Below, in pieces: positions 24,363-32,787 of a DNA stretch of 37,709 bases (the stretch's first letter is position 1; each line of letters starts with the position of its first letter). Source of the DNA: Grimontia marina (lineage in GTDB: Bacteria > Pseudomonadota > Gammaproteobacteria > Enterobacterales > Vibrionaceae); contig NZ_FIZY01000050.1 in NCBI RefSeq assembly GCF_900060185.1, positions 1 through 37,709 of the forward strand. The letters are read 5' to 3'. Under the pieces are notes generated by a model that made no database searches, was not told where the DNA came from, and worked only from the letters and a program-made list of their open reading frames with translations. The translations under genes were made by a program, and so were the position numbers.

Positions 24363-25185
24363 TCTCAATGTTCACCAATTGATGCTTAAAACGCTCACTG
24401 TGTTGATTGAACAGCATGTCGATACGGAAGACGACATGCTGATCCTCGACGCCTTTCGGCAGAACGATATTAAACATGTGTGCCAGGCCATCCGCGATGT
24501 CAAAACCGCGGATGTTGTCTATCAGCACGTGACACTTCGCTTCGGTAGCCGCGGTGAACAAAGTGTTTACCGCTTTGAGCTATCCGAAGGCATGCGTTTT
24601 GCGCTCGACCTTTACAGCCTTTATCTCGCGCTGCGTCAAAGCCGTTTTCAAATCGACACCTTTCACCCCAGTTTGTTGAACCATATTGTGGTGCCGATTG
24701 ATGCGAATGCCCTGCTTTGGCGAAAAGGTCATGAAGCACTGCAACAGATGTTGGCGCTGGATAAACGAGCATTCCGCTTCGTCATTCCCTCTCTACAAAT
24801 TCAGATGCCGGAAAAATCCCATCCGCAGTTGGTCTCTTTGATAGCCAGAATGCGCGCCCATGCGGGAGCACTCTGGTTCGATATTTCGATTCCCTGCCAG
24901 CAGCTTGAATTTATGAGAAAGCACCTGCCGGATAGGGTAAAGCTCGCCATTTCTCTGGATAGCAAAACGGACCGACATGCTCTTTTGCCCGTGGTGCGTT
25001 TTCTTCGTACCCATAAAATGCCATGGGTAGCGGGACGCGTAGCGAGCCAGGGTGAGCTGAGCCAATATCGTCTGCTTGGCGCGACACATTACTTTGGTTA
25101 CTTCAGCGACATTCCGGTTTCCATGTCATTCAAACCTCTGACAGATCAAGAATTATTGGGACTTGAACCTGAATTCACGGAATGA
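24355..25185 (+). CDS. Degenerate EAL-domain protein at the end of the flagellar operon
   Basis: The 276-residue protein starts at a TTG overlapping the flhA stop, with AGGA five bases upstream. The C-terminal half has the architecture of an EAL domain: VVPIDANALLWRKG (about 112-125), VKLAISL (195-201) and AGRVASQGELSQYRLLGATHYFGYF (226-250), which mirrors the AEGVET...LGCDYGQGY end of active EAL enzymes. The EAL triplet and the catalytic acidic residues are not present, so c-di-GMP hydrolysis is not expected. The first ~100 residues match nothing I know. Catalytically dead EAL proteins such as enteric YdiV bind flagellar master regulators, so a protein-binding regulatory role is an attractive inference. 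No direct evidence exists here. Confidence 0.65.
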   Translation: MANLNVHQLMLKTLTVLIEQHVDTEDDMLILDAFRQNDIKHVCQAIRDVKTADVVYQHVTLRFGSRGEQSVYRFELSEGMRFALDLYSLYLALRQSRFQIDTFHPSLLNHIVVPIDANALLWRKGHEALQQMLALDKRAFRFVIPSLQIQMPEKSHPQLVSLIARMRAHAGALWFDISIPCQQLEFMRKHLPDRVKLAISLDSKTDRHALLPVVRFLRTHKMPWVAGRVASQGELSQYRLLGATHYFGYFSDIPVSMSFKPLTDQELLGLEPEFTE

Positions 25186-25228
25186 AGATCACTAAACAAT
25201 AACGAATCCTGCCAATTCATTATTATTT

Positions 25229-25256
25229 TTAATTTTCCGGTTAATCCTTTCGAAAA
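25229..25256 (+). promoter_or_regulatory. Probable sigma-28 promoter of lafA
   Basis: TTAA (25229-25232) and TTCGAAAA (25249-25256), separated by 16 bases, resemble the flagellar sigma-28 pattern (TAAA, then CCGATAA). The start would fall ~65 bases before the lafA ATG. Lateral flagellin genes are transcribed by the lateral sigma-28 (LafS) in Vibrio, supporting the reading. Confidence 0.42.
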
Positions 25257-25326
25257 ACCATCCGCCTCTAGTTAGTGAGCAGGGGAGAACCCGAAGCCTG
25301 ATAAACAGTTAACCAAGGAGCTTAGA

Positions 25327-26172
25327 ATGGCTTTATCAATGCACACTAACTACGCGTCGCTTGTTACTCAAAATACTCTGAACAACACAAGCAACCTTCT
25401 GAACAATGCGATGGAGCGTCTGAGCACCGGTTACCGCATCAACTCAGCAGCTGACGATGCAGCAGGCCTGCAAATCGCAAACCGTCTGGACAGCCAGACC
25501 CGCGGCATGAACGTGGCAATGCGTAACGCACAAGACGGCATCTCTATGATGCAAACGGCGGAAGGTGCGATGGATGAAATGACCAACATCGTATACCGCA
25601 TGAGTGACCTGGCGACTCAAGCACTGAACGGTTCTAACGGCGCTGACGAACTGGCAGCACTGGATGCAGAATACCAACAGCTGACGGCTGAGCTGACCAA
25701 CATCATGGATAACACCAGCTTCGGTGGTAACAAACTGCTGAAAACCGGTAGCTTCGCTGCAGGTGCGGTGAGCTTCCAAATCGGTGCAACGTCTGCTGAA
25801 CGACTGGCCGTTGACGTATCTGCAGAGCTGGGTGATCTGGACACGGCTGTGGCAGGTCTCGGCGACCTGACGACAGCAGCAAACGCTGACGCCGCTCTGA
25901 AAGCACTTAAGGAAACTGACGGCGGCATTCTGAAAAACCTGGGGCAAACCCGTGCAGCATTCGGTGCGAACATCAACCGTCTTGAGCACACCATTGTTAA
26001 CTTGGGTAACATGACTGAAAACACCGCTGCTGCTAAAGGCCGTATCACTGACGCCGACTTCGCGGTTGAGTCTTCAAACATGACCAAGAACCAAATGCTG
26101 ATGCAGGCAGGTACCACTGTTCTGTCTCAGACCAACCAATTGCCTGGCATGGCGATGTCCCTACTGCGCTAA
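25327..26172 (+). CDS. lafA: Lateral flagellin LafA
   Basis: The product is a 281-residue flagellin with the conserved N-terminal D0/D1 helices ([37 protein letters not shown]) and C-terminal helices ([21 protein letters not shown] ending in LLR). The middle region is short, as in the ~280-residue lateral flagellins of Vibrio and Aeromonas, and much smaller than polar flagellins. AAGGAG precedes the ATG by about six bases. Codon usage is highly biased toward a few codons, as expected for an abundant protein. A UUCG-loop terminator follows. Cap (fliD) and chaperone (fliS) genes that normally follow lafA are absent. Confidence 0.95.
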   Translation: MALSMHTNYASLVTQNTLNNTSNLLNNAMERLSTGYRINSAADDAAGLQIANRLDSQTRGMNVAMRNAQDGISMMQTAEGAMDEMTNIVYRMSDLATQALNGSNGADELAALDAEYQQLTAELTNIMDNTSFGGNKLLKTGSFAAGAVSFQIGATSAERLAVDVSAELGDLDTAVAGLGDLTTAANADAALKALKETDGGILKNLGQTRAAFGANINRLEHTIVNLGNMTENTAAAKGRITDADFAVESSNMTKNQMLMQAGTTVLSQTNQLPGMAMSLLR

Positions 26173-26215
26173 TCGCGCGAACGATTCTTCTTTGTCCAGA
26201 ACCGGACTTTTTTCC

Positions 26216-26239
26216 AAGCCTCCTTCGGGAGGTTTTTTT
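26216..26239 (+). terminator. lafA terminator with TTCG loop
   Basis: AAGCCTCC (26216-26223) and GGAGGTTT (26228-26235) pair over eight positions (one G-U) around a TTCG tetraloop, followed by a T-tract to 26239. A smaller GTCC/GGAC hairpin with six T lies just upstream, near 26195-26213. Confidence 0.88.
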
Positions 26240-26277
26240 GTTTTTGGAGAAGCAGGACTATACCCAAACATAACCCG

Positions 26278-27264
26278 TTACTGGGGGCCGTTAGATAATC
26301 GGATCGCTAATTCCCAGAGGGATTCAGGCACTTCTACTTCTTTCATTTCATTGATAAACTGGCCAGGCAAACGGGTTCCGTCATCTTGAGAGACAAGATC
26401 AGCCACCTGCTGACATCTTTCATAAAAGTAATCAGAGTTTGCCGGGTCTATGATGAGGAAAAACTGCCCTAAATCGTGGGGGGCACCTTGTGGCGCTTTA
26501 AGCGGCTTAACGAACTGAGAAGCGATTCCGCCCGTCATACCGGCTGTCAGCAACTCCGCCATCAGGCCAAATCCCCAACCTTTGTACCCTCCCGCTGAAA
26601 CCAAAGAGCCCGCTAAAGCCTTATGCGGGTCAGTGGTAGGTTGGCCATGTTCATCTAACGCCCAGCCTTCAGGAATCGACTCTCCTGCTTCTTTTGCCAT
26701 GGTGATTTTCCCAAGGGCGACCACTGTGGTGGACTGGTCAAACTGCATGGCGATTCCGCCTTCTCCATCAGGTACAGAAAAAGCCACGGGGTTAGTGCCT
26801 ATGGTGCGAATCTTCCCACCAGGGGGCGCAACAATGGGAGAAGAGTTGGTAAAGCCAATCGCGACAAAACCATGACGCGCCAATTGCTCGGTGAAAAAAC
26901 CTAACGAGGTGCAGGTATGGCTATGACCAATAGCCAATGATGCCGTGCCGTTTTCGCGAGCCGCTGAAATCGCAGCAGGTAATGCGCGCTCAAAAGCAGG
27001 TTGAGCAAAGCCATAATTGGCATCGACTTTCACAAAACCCGGCTTTGGCAAAGTGACTTCCGGCTCTGCATCTTTTGATACCCTGCCCGAAACGAGTTGC
27101 TCGCAATAACTTTGCAAATAATACAACCCGCAGATCCGGTTGTTCCGCGATTCATTTTTAGCAACGGCATGGGCAACAGATTCTGCAATCCACGGCAACG
27201 CTCCATGTTTTTCTAACGCTGTTTTACAAACCTGATGAATCTCAGAAATTGTAATCACTGGCAT
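26278..27264 (-). CDS. Malate/L-lactate/imino-acid dehydrogenase family (Ldh2-like)
   Basis: From the ATG at 27264 (AAAGGAG five bases upstream) the protein has 328 residues. It belongs to the NAD(P)H-dependent Ldh2/MDH2 oxidoreductase family, which includes malate and ureidoglycolate dehydrogenases and the delta1-piperideine/pyrroline-2-carboxylate reductase DpkA. Visible features are the GHSHTCTSLG segment with His114/His116, SSPIVAPPGGK (nucleotide/substrate loop) and TNPVAFSVP. The usual N-terminal S-H-G triplet reads ESRNNRICGL here. The DpkA-like imine reductase branch is plausible, since an amino-acid catabolic operon lies next to it, but substrate cannot be set by eye. It is separated from soxG by a repeat element, so co-transcription is uncertain. 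Confidence 0.85.
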   Translation of the reverse strand: MPVITISEIHQVCKTALEKHGALPWIAESVAHAVAKNESRNNRICGLYYLQSYCEQLVSGRVSKDAEPEVTLPKPGFVKVDANYGFAQPAFERALPAAISAARENGTASLAIGHSHTCTSLGFFTEQLARHGFVAIGFTNSSPIVAPPGGKIRTIGTNPVAFSVPDGEGGIAMQFDQSTTVVALGKITMAKEAGESIPEGWALDEHGQPTTDPHKALAGSLVSAGGYKGWGFGLMAELLTAGMTGGIASQFVKPLKAPQGAPHDLGQFFLIIDPANSDYFYERCQQVADLVSQDDGTRLPGQFINEMKEVEVPESLWELAIRLSNGPQ

Positions 27265-27376
27265 ATATACTCCTTTCGTATTTAGCACCCAAATCAGACC
27301 TTTCCTTTGTTTACACCCGAAGCCGATAAGCCCGACAAACGACAGGAATAAACACGTCTGGTTTGTGTGTTGATTT

Positions 27377-27642
27377 TATACCCAAACAATCTGAAGATGC
27401 TCGCATTCAGAGGTCATCAATGCGTTCAATTCGAGTTAAATTTCGCGAGGAATAGCCGTTCTATTTCCGTGGAATTTAACGATGAAGTGGGCGCATTGAG
27501 GGCCTCCCTTCGGGCGAGTTGACTGACGTCGTGCTCTTTGTTGTTCCTTTTTGATGGAGGTGACTACACCCGCAAAGGAACGCCGCGATCACAACGCCAG
27601 TCAAACTCGCTGAATCCTGCATCTTCAGGTTATTTGGGTATA
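27377..27642. repeat. 266-bp MITE-like element with 24-bp inverted ends and two internal arms
   Basis: The ends, 27377-27400 and 27619-27642, are inverted copies matching at 22 of 24 positions and starting TATACCCAAA; similarity goes on inward through ATTCAG to about 34 bases. Inside are two nested hairpins. Arm 1 has an outer CAATGCG/CGCATTG pair (27418-27424, 27492-27498) and an inner GTTAAATTT/AATTTAAC pair with AGGAATAG/CTATTTCC (27435-27480). Arm 2 has GCGAGTTGACTG (27514-27525) against CAGTCAAACTCGC (27598-27610) and an inner GTTCCTTT/AAAGGAAC (27543-27550, 27574-27581). As RNA or single-stranded DNA the whole would fold as a three-way junction. It encodes nothing convincing. It fills the spacer between soxG and the dehydrogenase gene. 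Confidence 0.8.
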
Positions 27643-27672
27643 TATGGTCAACTTACCCTCGGATTTCCTCTC

Positions 27673-28281
27673 TTAGCTGATTGTGGTGGTGGTTTGTTGA
27701 AACTCTTCGGCGGCATCATCAAGCGCTTTCCACAAATAATCTGCACTGGAAATATCACTCATGATGAGAAAACGCGTTTGCTCAAATTCGCTCTTTGATA
27801 CGTTGACTACGACAGAAGAAACACGCGCCACGGATGTTTGAGCAATGCAACCCCGCTTAAAGGTGACACCGCTAAGATCGACTGCACATACTTTGGCAAA
27901 CATTTCCGGACAGTCGTCGCCAGTCAGAACAAACAGCGCATGACTATGCTGACAATACAAGCGGGTTACCTGTTCGCGCTGATCTGCCTCTTTTTCAAGT
28001 TCTATCATAGCGTCAGTGTTTTGGTCTTTCTTATCGACTAGCCAAAATTCAGTGTGGCCGAGACGCAGAATCCATAAACCATTGGACGTTTTAAGCGCGC
28101 GATTGGGCTGCTCCGGTATCAGTATTCCATGAGCTTCCAGAAATGCAGCGACCTGCGCTCCCCTAAAGCCGATACGGTTAGACGTCGTGGCATCATAGAA
28201 AGAAATAGACGACAGGTGATGCTCCTGCTCGATGCAACTCTGTCTGCGTTCCGGCTGAGCAGTGACTGAAAACAAACTCAT
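27673..28281 (-). CDS. soxG: Sarcosine oxidase gamma subunit SoxG
   Basis: From the ATG at 28281 (GGAGGT eight bases upstream, one base after the soxA stop) the protein has 202 residues. It is a SoxG/GcvT-like subunit (GLWILRLGHTEFWLV, DDCPEMFAKVCAVDL, ARVSSVVV). SoxG is the least conserved part of the heterotetramer and binds the beta and alpha subunits. It is the last gene of the sox operon. The frame is open upstream into soxA, but the ribosome binding site sets the start. Confidence 0.92.
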   Translation of the reverse strand: MSLFSVTAQPERRQSCIEQEHHLSSISFYDATTSNRIGFRGAQVAAFLEAHGILIPEQPNRALKTSNGLWILRLGHTEFWLVDKKDQNTDAMIELEKEADQREQVTRLYCQHSHALFVLTGDDCPEMFAKVCAVDLSGVTFKRGCIAQTSVARVSSVVVNVSKSEFEQTRFLIMSDISSADYLWKALDDAAEEFQQTTTTIS

Positions 28282-28282
28282 G

Positions 28283-31192
28283 TTAATTGACCTCCTGTCG
28301 TTCACCTTCCGGATCGTAAAATGGCAATGGGATGACTTCCGGCCACACTTCTTTTCCGTCCACACGGATTGGGATTAAGGTTCCCTTTTCTTGCTGGTCA
28401 ATACCCACGAACGCCAGTCCGATATAGGCATCCAAGGTGGTCGAATATTCACAGGAGGTGACATTCCCTGTGATGTTGGAATCCGCTCCTGCTTTATCCA
28501 ACACCAGATGTCCCTCCTCTGGCTTAGGTGACGACTTGTCGAGCTTAAAGCCAACCAGCTTGCGGGTTTGCTGGCGGCGCATCACGATATCTACCGAGCG
28601 TGAACCGACATAAAACGGCTTGGCTTTTGCGATCGCCCATTCTAATGAAAGCTCACCCGGGTGAGACATGCCATCCGTATCCTGCCCGACGATGATATGG
28701 CCTTTTTCCAGTCTTAGCAGTCGCTGCGCTTCTACCCCGAAAGGCCGCATGCTGAACGGCTCACCGGCTTCCATCAGAATGTCCCAGATGTTGAGCGCAA
28801 ACAGGGTCGGCATATGAATTTCATAGCCTAACTCTCCAACAAATCCGACACGCATCAGTCGCACTGGCATCCCTCCAATGTGCCCTTCCCGATACTCAAG
28901 ATAAGGAAAAGCTTCGGGGGAAAAATCCACATCGTGACAAACTTTCTCAAGCACTTTTCGCGCGTTGGGACCTGCCACATTCACTGCAGAAAACGCCGAG
29001 GTCACGTTGGCAATATCGACATCCAGCCGCCATTGCGCATTCCACTTTTTCATTTCACGGTAAACCGCATCGACGCCGCTGGTTGTTGCCGTGACATAGT
29101 AGTGGTCCTCTGCAATCCGGCATGCGACACCGTCGTCAATCACCACACCCTGTTCGTTGGTCAGCACAGCGTAGCGGGTTCTGCCGACGGGTTGCTTTAC
29201 AAAGGCAAAGGTGTACATGCGGTTCAGGAATTCCGGCGCATCAGGCCCGTAAACTTCAATACCGCCCAACGTACTAACGTCAATGATCCCGACATTCTGT
29301 CTAACCGCAGAGGCTTCATCCTGAATCAGCGCATTGCGTTGCGATGTCTCCCCATAATAAGCGGGACGTCGCCATGCGCCAGCAGGCATAAATTGCGCCC
29401 CAAGGCTTTCGTGTCTTTCATGCATTGGGGTTTTACGCACAGGATTGAAAATCCTACCTGCTAAGTACGCCAGTTTCTCGGGAATAAACGGTGGCCTGGC
29501 GGTCGTCACGCCCGTTTCACTCACGGTTCTGTCTGTTGCCATGGCCACCAAACGCGCACTGGGTAGTGCGGAGTGACGGCCCTGTGAAGGACCCATCCCT
29601 ACAGTGGAAAATCGTTTAACCAACTGAATATCCCGATAGCCTAAACGCGTGGCATTGATGATGTCTTTAGATTGCAGATCTTCATCAAAATCAACGAAGT
29701 CTTTTCCTTTAGGGTGCGGAAATATTGGCCACGGAAAGTTAGTTGAGACGTCACATTGAACCTTGATGCCAGCAACCTCTGAAAAACCCAGCTGCTGCAA
29801 ACATTGGTAAGCTGCACGTTGTCCGTCTGCAATGACCTTATCCAGTTCATGAATGCCATTCACTGAGCCCGCAATGTGCAGATTTGCCGGGAGATTCTTC
29901 AAGGTGAACCGGGCTGAGTTATCGTCGTAGCTTAGCTGGGCACCTGCCTGACACAGCAGTTGGTAAGTCGGCATGTATCCCGCAGACATACAGAGTAGAT
30001 CACAAGAAATGGTCGAGACTTTTTGTTCGACACCGTAATCCTCGTTGATCGAATATACGTCCACCGCTGACAGACGGTTATTTTTTGCTGTCGCTTCATA
30101 AACCGTTGCGCCAAGGATGACCGGGATACCCAAAGATTTCACGCTATCAACCAGATCTTTTCGCGGCTGGGATTGGCGCATATCGACGATAGAAACAACA
30201 TCGACACCCTGCTCTGCCAACTCAATAGCCGTTAGATACCCATCATCATTTCCGGTTAACACAACGGATTTTTTGCCTGGTCTGACGGCGTAGTGCTTCA
30301 TCAATCTCATGGCTGCGCTGCACAGCACCACGCCTGGGAGATCATTGTTTCTGAACACCACATGCTGCTCAAATTCACCCGAAGCGACAATGCACTGTTT
30401 GGCTCTGATTTTGTACATACGATTACCCGTCTGTACTGGCAAATAGTTATCTGCAAACCAGGCGTTGCAGACAGCATCTGTCATTACACGGATTTTCGGA
30501 TGATGAGTCGCGATCGAACAGAGTGCTTTCAGCATTTCTTCTGTCGTCTCGCCATCGATATCAAATCGGTGGTAAGTGAGTGCACCGCCAAGTTGCTTGT
30601 TCTCATCAACAAGGATGACTTCTGCACCATTTTCTGCAGCGGTAATGGCAGCATTCAGGCCCGCAGGCCCCGCCCCCACCACCATCACATCACAGAACAA
30701 GTAGGCTTTGTCGTGGTATGTTGGCTCGAAGTCCAAGTCAGCCTCACCAAGCCCTGCTTTTTTACGGATGAGCGGCTCCCACTTATCCCAGATACCTTTA
30801 GGTTTATAAAACGCACGATAGTAAAAGCCGACGGGCATAAACCGACCCACTTTTTCTAACATTGCATCGGCGTCTTTTTTCAGTGACCCGTTGTAGTTTT
30901 GCCCCATCACCACAGGTGATTCAGCAATACCTATCCGGTCTGCCAACACATTAGCTTCTTCTGGAAGTTGAACCAGTGTATTTGCATCCTGACCAGCCAT
31001 TGAAAGTGGTCCGCGCGGCCGATGGTATTTGAACGATCGGGACAGCAGCCATTGATCGTGAGCAACCAAGGCACTTGCAACCGTATCGCCATCGAACCCG
31101 ATATAGCTCGTACCTTCAAACTCAAACCGCACACGCCGATCGCGTGAAATCAAAGACCCCATTGGAGGCGCTAGTCGATTTGCATCAGTCAT
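28283..31192 (-). CDS. soxA: Sarcosine oxidase alpha subunit SoxA
   Basis: The product is a 969-residue protein. An N-terminal ferredoxin-fold domain (about 18-75) is followed by a dinucleotide-binding Rossmann fold with GAGPAG at 173-178 and a second nucleotide-binding region near 305-335. A GcvT-like folate-binding domain makes up the C-terminal third (from about 590). SoxA holds NAD+ and the tetrahydrofolate site, where the formaldehyde-level carbon from sarcosine is captured as 5,10-methylene-THF. It overlaps soxD by four bases, with AAGGAGGG before the start. Length is normal. Confidence 0.96.
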   Translation of the reverse strand: MTDANRLAPPMGSLISRDRRVRFEFEGTSYIGFDGDTVASALVAHDQWLLSRSFKYHRPRGPLSMAGQDANTLVQLPEEANVLADRIGIAESPVVMGQNYNGSLKKDADAMLEKVGRFMPVGFYYRAFYKPKGIWDKWEPLIRKKAGLGEADLDFEPTYHDKAYLFCDVMVVGAGPAGLNAAITAAENGAEVILVDENKQLGGALTYHRFDIDGETTEEMLKALCSIATHHPKIRVMTDAVCNAWFADNYLPVQTGNRMYKIRAKQCIVASGEFEQHVVFRNNDLPGVVLCSAAMRLMKHYAVRPGKKSVVLTGNDDGYLTAIELAEQGVDVVSIVDMRQSQPRKDLVDSVKSLGIPVILGATVYEATAKNNRLSAVDVYSINEDYGVEQKVSTISCDLLCMSAGYMPTYQLLCQAGAQLSYDDNSARFTLKNLPANLHIAGSVNGIHELDKVIADGQRAAYQCLQQLGFSEVAGIKVQCDVSTNFPWPIFPHPKGKDFVDFDEDLQSKDIINATRLGYRDIQLVKRFSTVGMGPSQGRHSALPSARLVAMATDRTVSETGVTTARPPFIPEKLAYLAGRIFNPVRKTPMHERHESLGAQFMPAGAWRRPAYYGETSQRNALIQDEASAVRQNVGIIDVSTLGGIEVYGPDAPEFLNRMYTFAFVKQPVGRTRYAVLTNEQGVVIDDGVACRIAEDHYYVTATTSGVDAVYREMKKWNAQWRLDVDIANVTSAFSAVNVAGPNARKVLEKVCHDVDFSPEAFPYLEYREGHIGGMPVRLMRVGFVGELGYEIHMPTLFALNIWDILMEAGEPFSMRPFGVEAQRLLRLEKGHIIVGQDTDGMSHPGELSLEWAIAKAKPFYVGSRSVDIVMRRQQTRKLVGFKLDKSSPKPEEGHLVLDKAGADSNITGNVTSCEYSTTLDAYIGLAFVGIDQQEKGTLIPIRVDGKEVWPEVIPLPFYDPEGERQEVN

Positions 31193-31500
31193 TGCTTCCC
31201 TCCTTGTCCTTGGTTAGGGACGGCATCAAAAGAGACCCTTTTTGTGAAAATCTCGCTTGGATCGTAGGTATCAATGATCTCGTCAGAGGCTGTGTGTCTT
31301 TCAGCAATAAACCAGTAGCCGGACGCACTGTGGAACCACCATTCCTGAACGACTTTGATGTTGTTGTCAGCATAAAAAACGTATTCGGCCCACTCTTTGT
31401 CAGAACACTCTTGATGGTTTGGCATGGCTTTCACTTCCCCACCGTAGACAAACTCATTGATGTTTCTTGGACCGTTCAAGGGGCATGGCATTATCTTCAT
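31189..31500 (-). CDS. soxD: Sarcosine oxidase delta subunit SoxD, lacking most zinc ligands
   Basis: The product has 103 residues with the SoxD pattern (FVYGGE, WAEYVFYADN, YWFIAERHTASDEI). In structurally known heterotetrameric sarcosine oxidases this subunit carries a zinc bound by three cysteines and a histidine. Here Cys6 remains, but the CxxC partner is Asn9 (CPLNG), and the HxxxC-type end reads His57-SASGYW with no cysteine. A bound zinc in the usual geometry is unlikely. AGGAG lies seven bases before the ATG at 31500. It sits between soxB and soxA, as in other sox operons. Confidence 0.92.
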   Translation of the reverse strand: MKIMPCPLNGPRNINEFVYGGEVKAMPNHQECSDKEWAEYVFYADNNIKVVQEWWFHSASGYWFIAERHTASDEIIDTYDPSEIFTKRVSFDAVPNQGQGGKQ

Positions 31501-31525
31501 GAATACTCTCCTAGGGTCTCTTGGC

Positions 31526-32773
31526 CTAGTGACTTGCGGCCGTAGCCCCCATTTCGTTTACCTGTCGGAACACGTCAAATCTATCCATCGAGAATGGCGC
31601 AATCAGCTCCGGCACTTTTCCACCTGAGGCCACCAATTCGGCCATGGTTTTTCCGCAAATCGGTGTCGACTTAAATCCCCATGTTCCCCAACCTGCGTCC
31701 AAGTAGTAGTTCTCGACTGGGCTCAACCCCATGATCGGGCTATAATCGCTGGTCATATCTGTCGTGCCTGCCCACTGTCGAAGCAACTTGAAATTCGCCA
31801 TGAATGGAAACATTTCAATAGCACTCGCTATCAGGCTCTCTTTGAGATCCAGCGTCGATCGGGTGTTATAAAGCGGATAAGGATCAGACCCACCACCAAA
31901 GACAATTTCCCCGCGGCCGGTTTGTTGAACGTAGCAATGCAGTGCGGAAGAGCTGACGAGAGGATTAAGGAACGGTTTAACGGGGGTGGTGACCATGGCT
32001 TGAAGTGGGTAACTGGTGAGGGGCATGCGAAAACCCGCCATCCCGGCAACAATCGAGCTATGCCCAGCGACGGCCTGCACCACACAACCGCACCCCACGG
32101 TGCCCCGGTTGGTTTCGACAGAGACAACCTTCCCGTACGAAGTATTAACACCTGTCACTTCCGTTAACTGGTGAAGCTCTACGCCACGTTGGGTTGCACC
32201 TTTTGCGTATCCCCAAGCCACGGCATCATGCCTTGCAGTCGCGCCATCAATATGCCAAAGCCCCGCCAAAATCGGCATATCGGCAGGGTTCATGTTCAAG
32301 GTAGGCACCAATTCGCGTATTTGCTGCGGATCGATCAGCTCAGTTCTACCGCCAAAATGTTTATTGACTTCCGTACGCTGCCGGAACGAGCGAACGGTGG
32401 CATCAGTGTGAGCCAGAGTCAGTTGTCCGCGGGAGGAGTACATGATGTTGAAGTCAAACTCGTTAGAGAGATTCTGGAATAATTTGACGGACTCACTGTA
32501 GAACTTAACGCCTTCTGACGTTAAGTAGTTGGAGCGGATAACGGCGGTGTTCCTTGCCGTGTTCCCGCCACCCAAATAGCCCTTTTCGAGAATCGCAACA
32601 TCAGTGATACCGTGATATTTGGCAAGGTAATAGGCAGTAGCAACGCCATGTCCACCACCACCAATAATCACTACGTCATAGTGATGCTTTAGATCGCTGG
32701 GGATCGGTAAGTCCGCATCCTTCTCAAAGGGATAGTCATTCGTCAGACCATATTTTAAAAGCGAAAAAGGCAC
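31526..32773 (-). CDS. soxB: Sarcosine oxidase beta subunit SoxB
   Basis: From the GTG at 32773 (AAAGGAG six bases upstream) the product has 415 residues, the expected length; the frame is open to 32860, but that overlaps folD. It is a DAO-type flavoprotein: the FAD-binding Rossmann motif is VVIIGGGGHGVATAYYLAK near residues 36-54, and the segment ATARHDAVAWGYAKGA contains the histidine that likely binds FMN covalently in this family. SoxB oxidises the N-methyl group of sarcosine with O2, making H2O2. It follows folD by 14 bases. Confidence 0.95.
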   Translation of the reverse strand: MPFSLLKYGLTNDYPFEKDADLPIPSDLKHHYDVVIIGGGGHGVATAYYLAKYHGITDVAILEKGYLGGGNTARNTAVIRSNYLTSEGVKFYSESVKLFQNLSNEFDFNIMYSSRGQLTLAHTDATVRSFRQRTEVNKHFGGRTELIDPQQIRELVPTLNMNPADMPILAGLWHIDGATARHDAVAWGYAKGATQRGVELHQLTEVTGVNTSYGKVVSVETNRGTVGCGCVVQAVAGHSSIVAGMAGFRMPLTSYPLQAMVTTPVKPFLNPLVSSSALHCYVQQTGRGEIVFGGGSDPYPLYNTRSTLDLKESLIASAIEMFPFMANFKLLRQWAGTTDMTSDYSPIMGLSPVENYYLDAGWGTWGFKSTPICGKTMAELVASGGKVPELIAPFSMDRFDVFRQVNEMGATAASH

Positions 32774-32787
32774 AGCAGACTCCTTTC

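Noticed and set aside
25444-26117. Long antisense frames inside lafA
   Set aside because: Result of the biased codon usage of a highly expressed flagellin; no ribosome binding site or recognisable domain.
26259-26274. TATACCCAAA-containing segment after the lafA terminator
   Set aside because: Only the outermost ~11 bases match the repeat end, with no partner, so it is too short to call a copy.
27538-27798. 86-codon plus-strand frame at the right end of the repeat element and soxG
   Set aside because: It spans the repeat boundary and runs antisense into soxG; not a plausible gene carried by the element.
28880-29464. 194-codon plus-strand frame inside soxA
   Set aside because: Antisense shadow of a strongly conserved gene; Cys/His/Arg-rich translation with no family signal.
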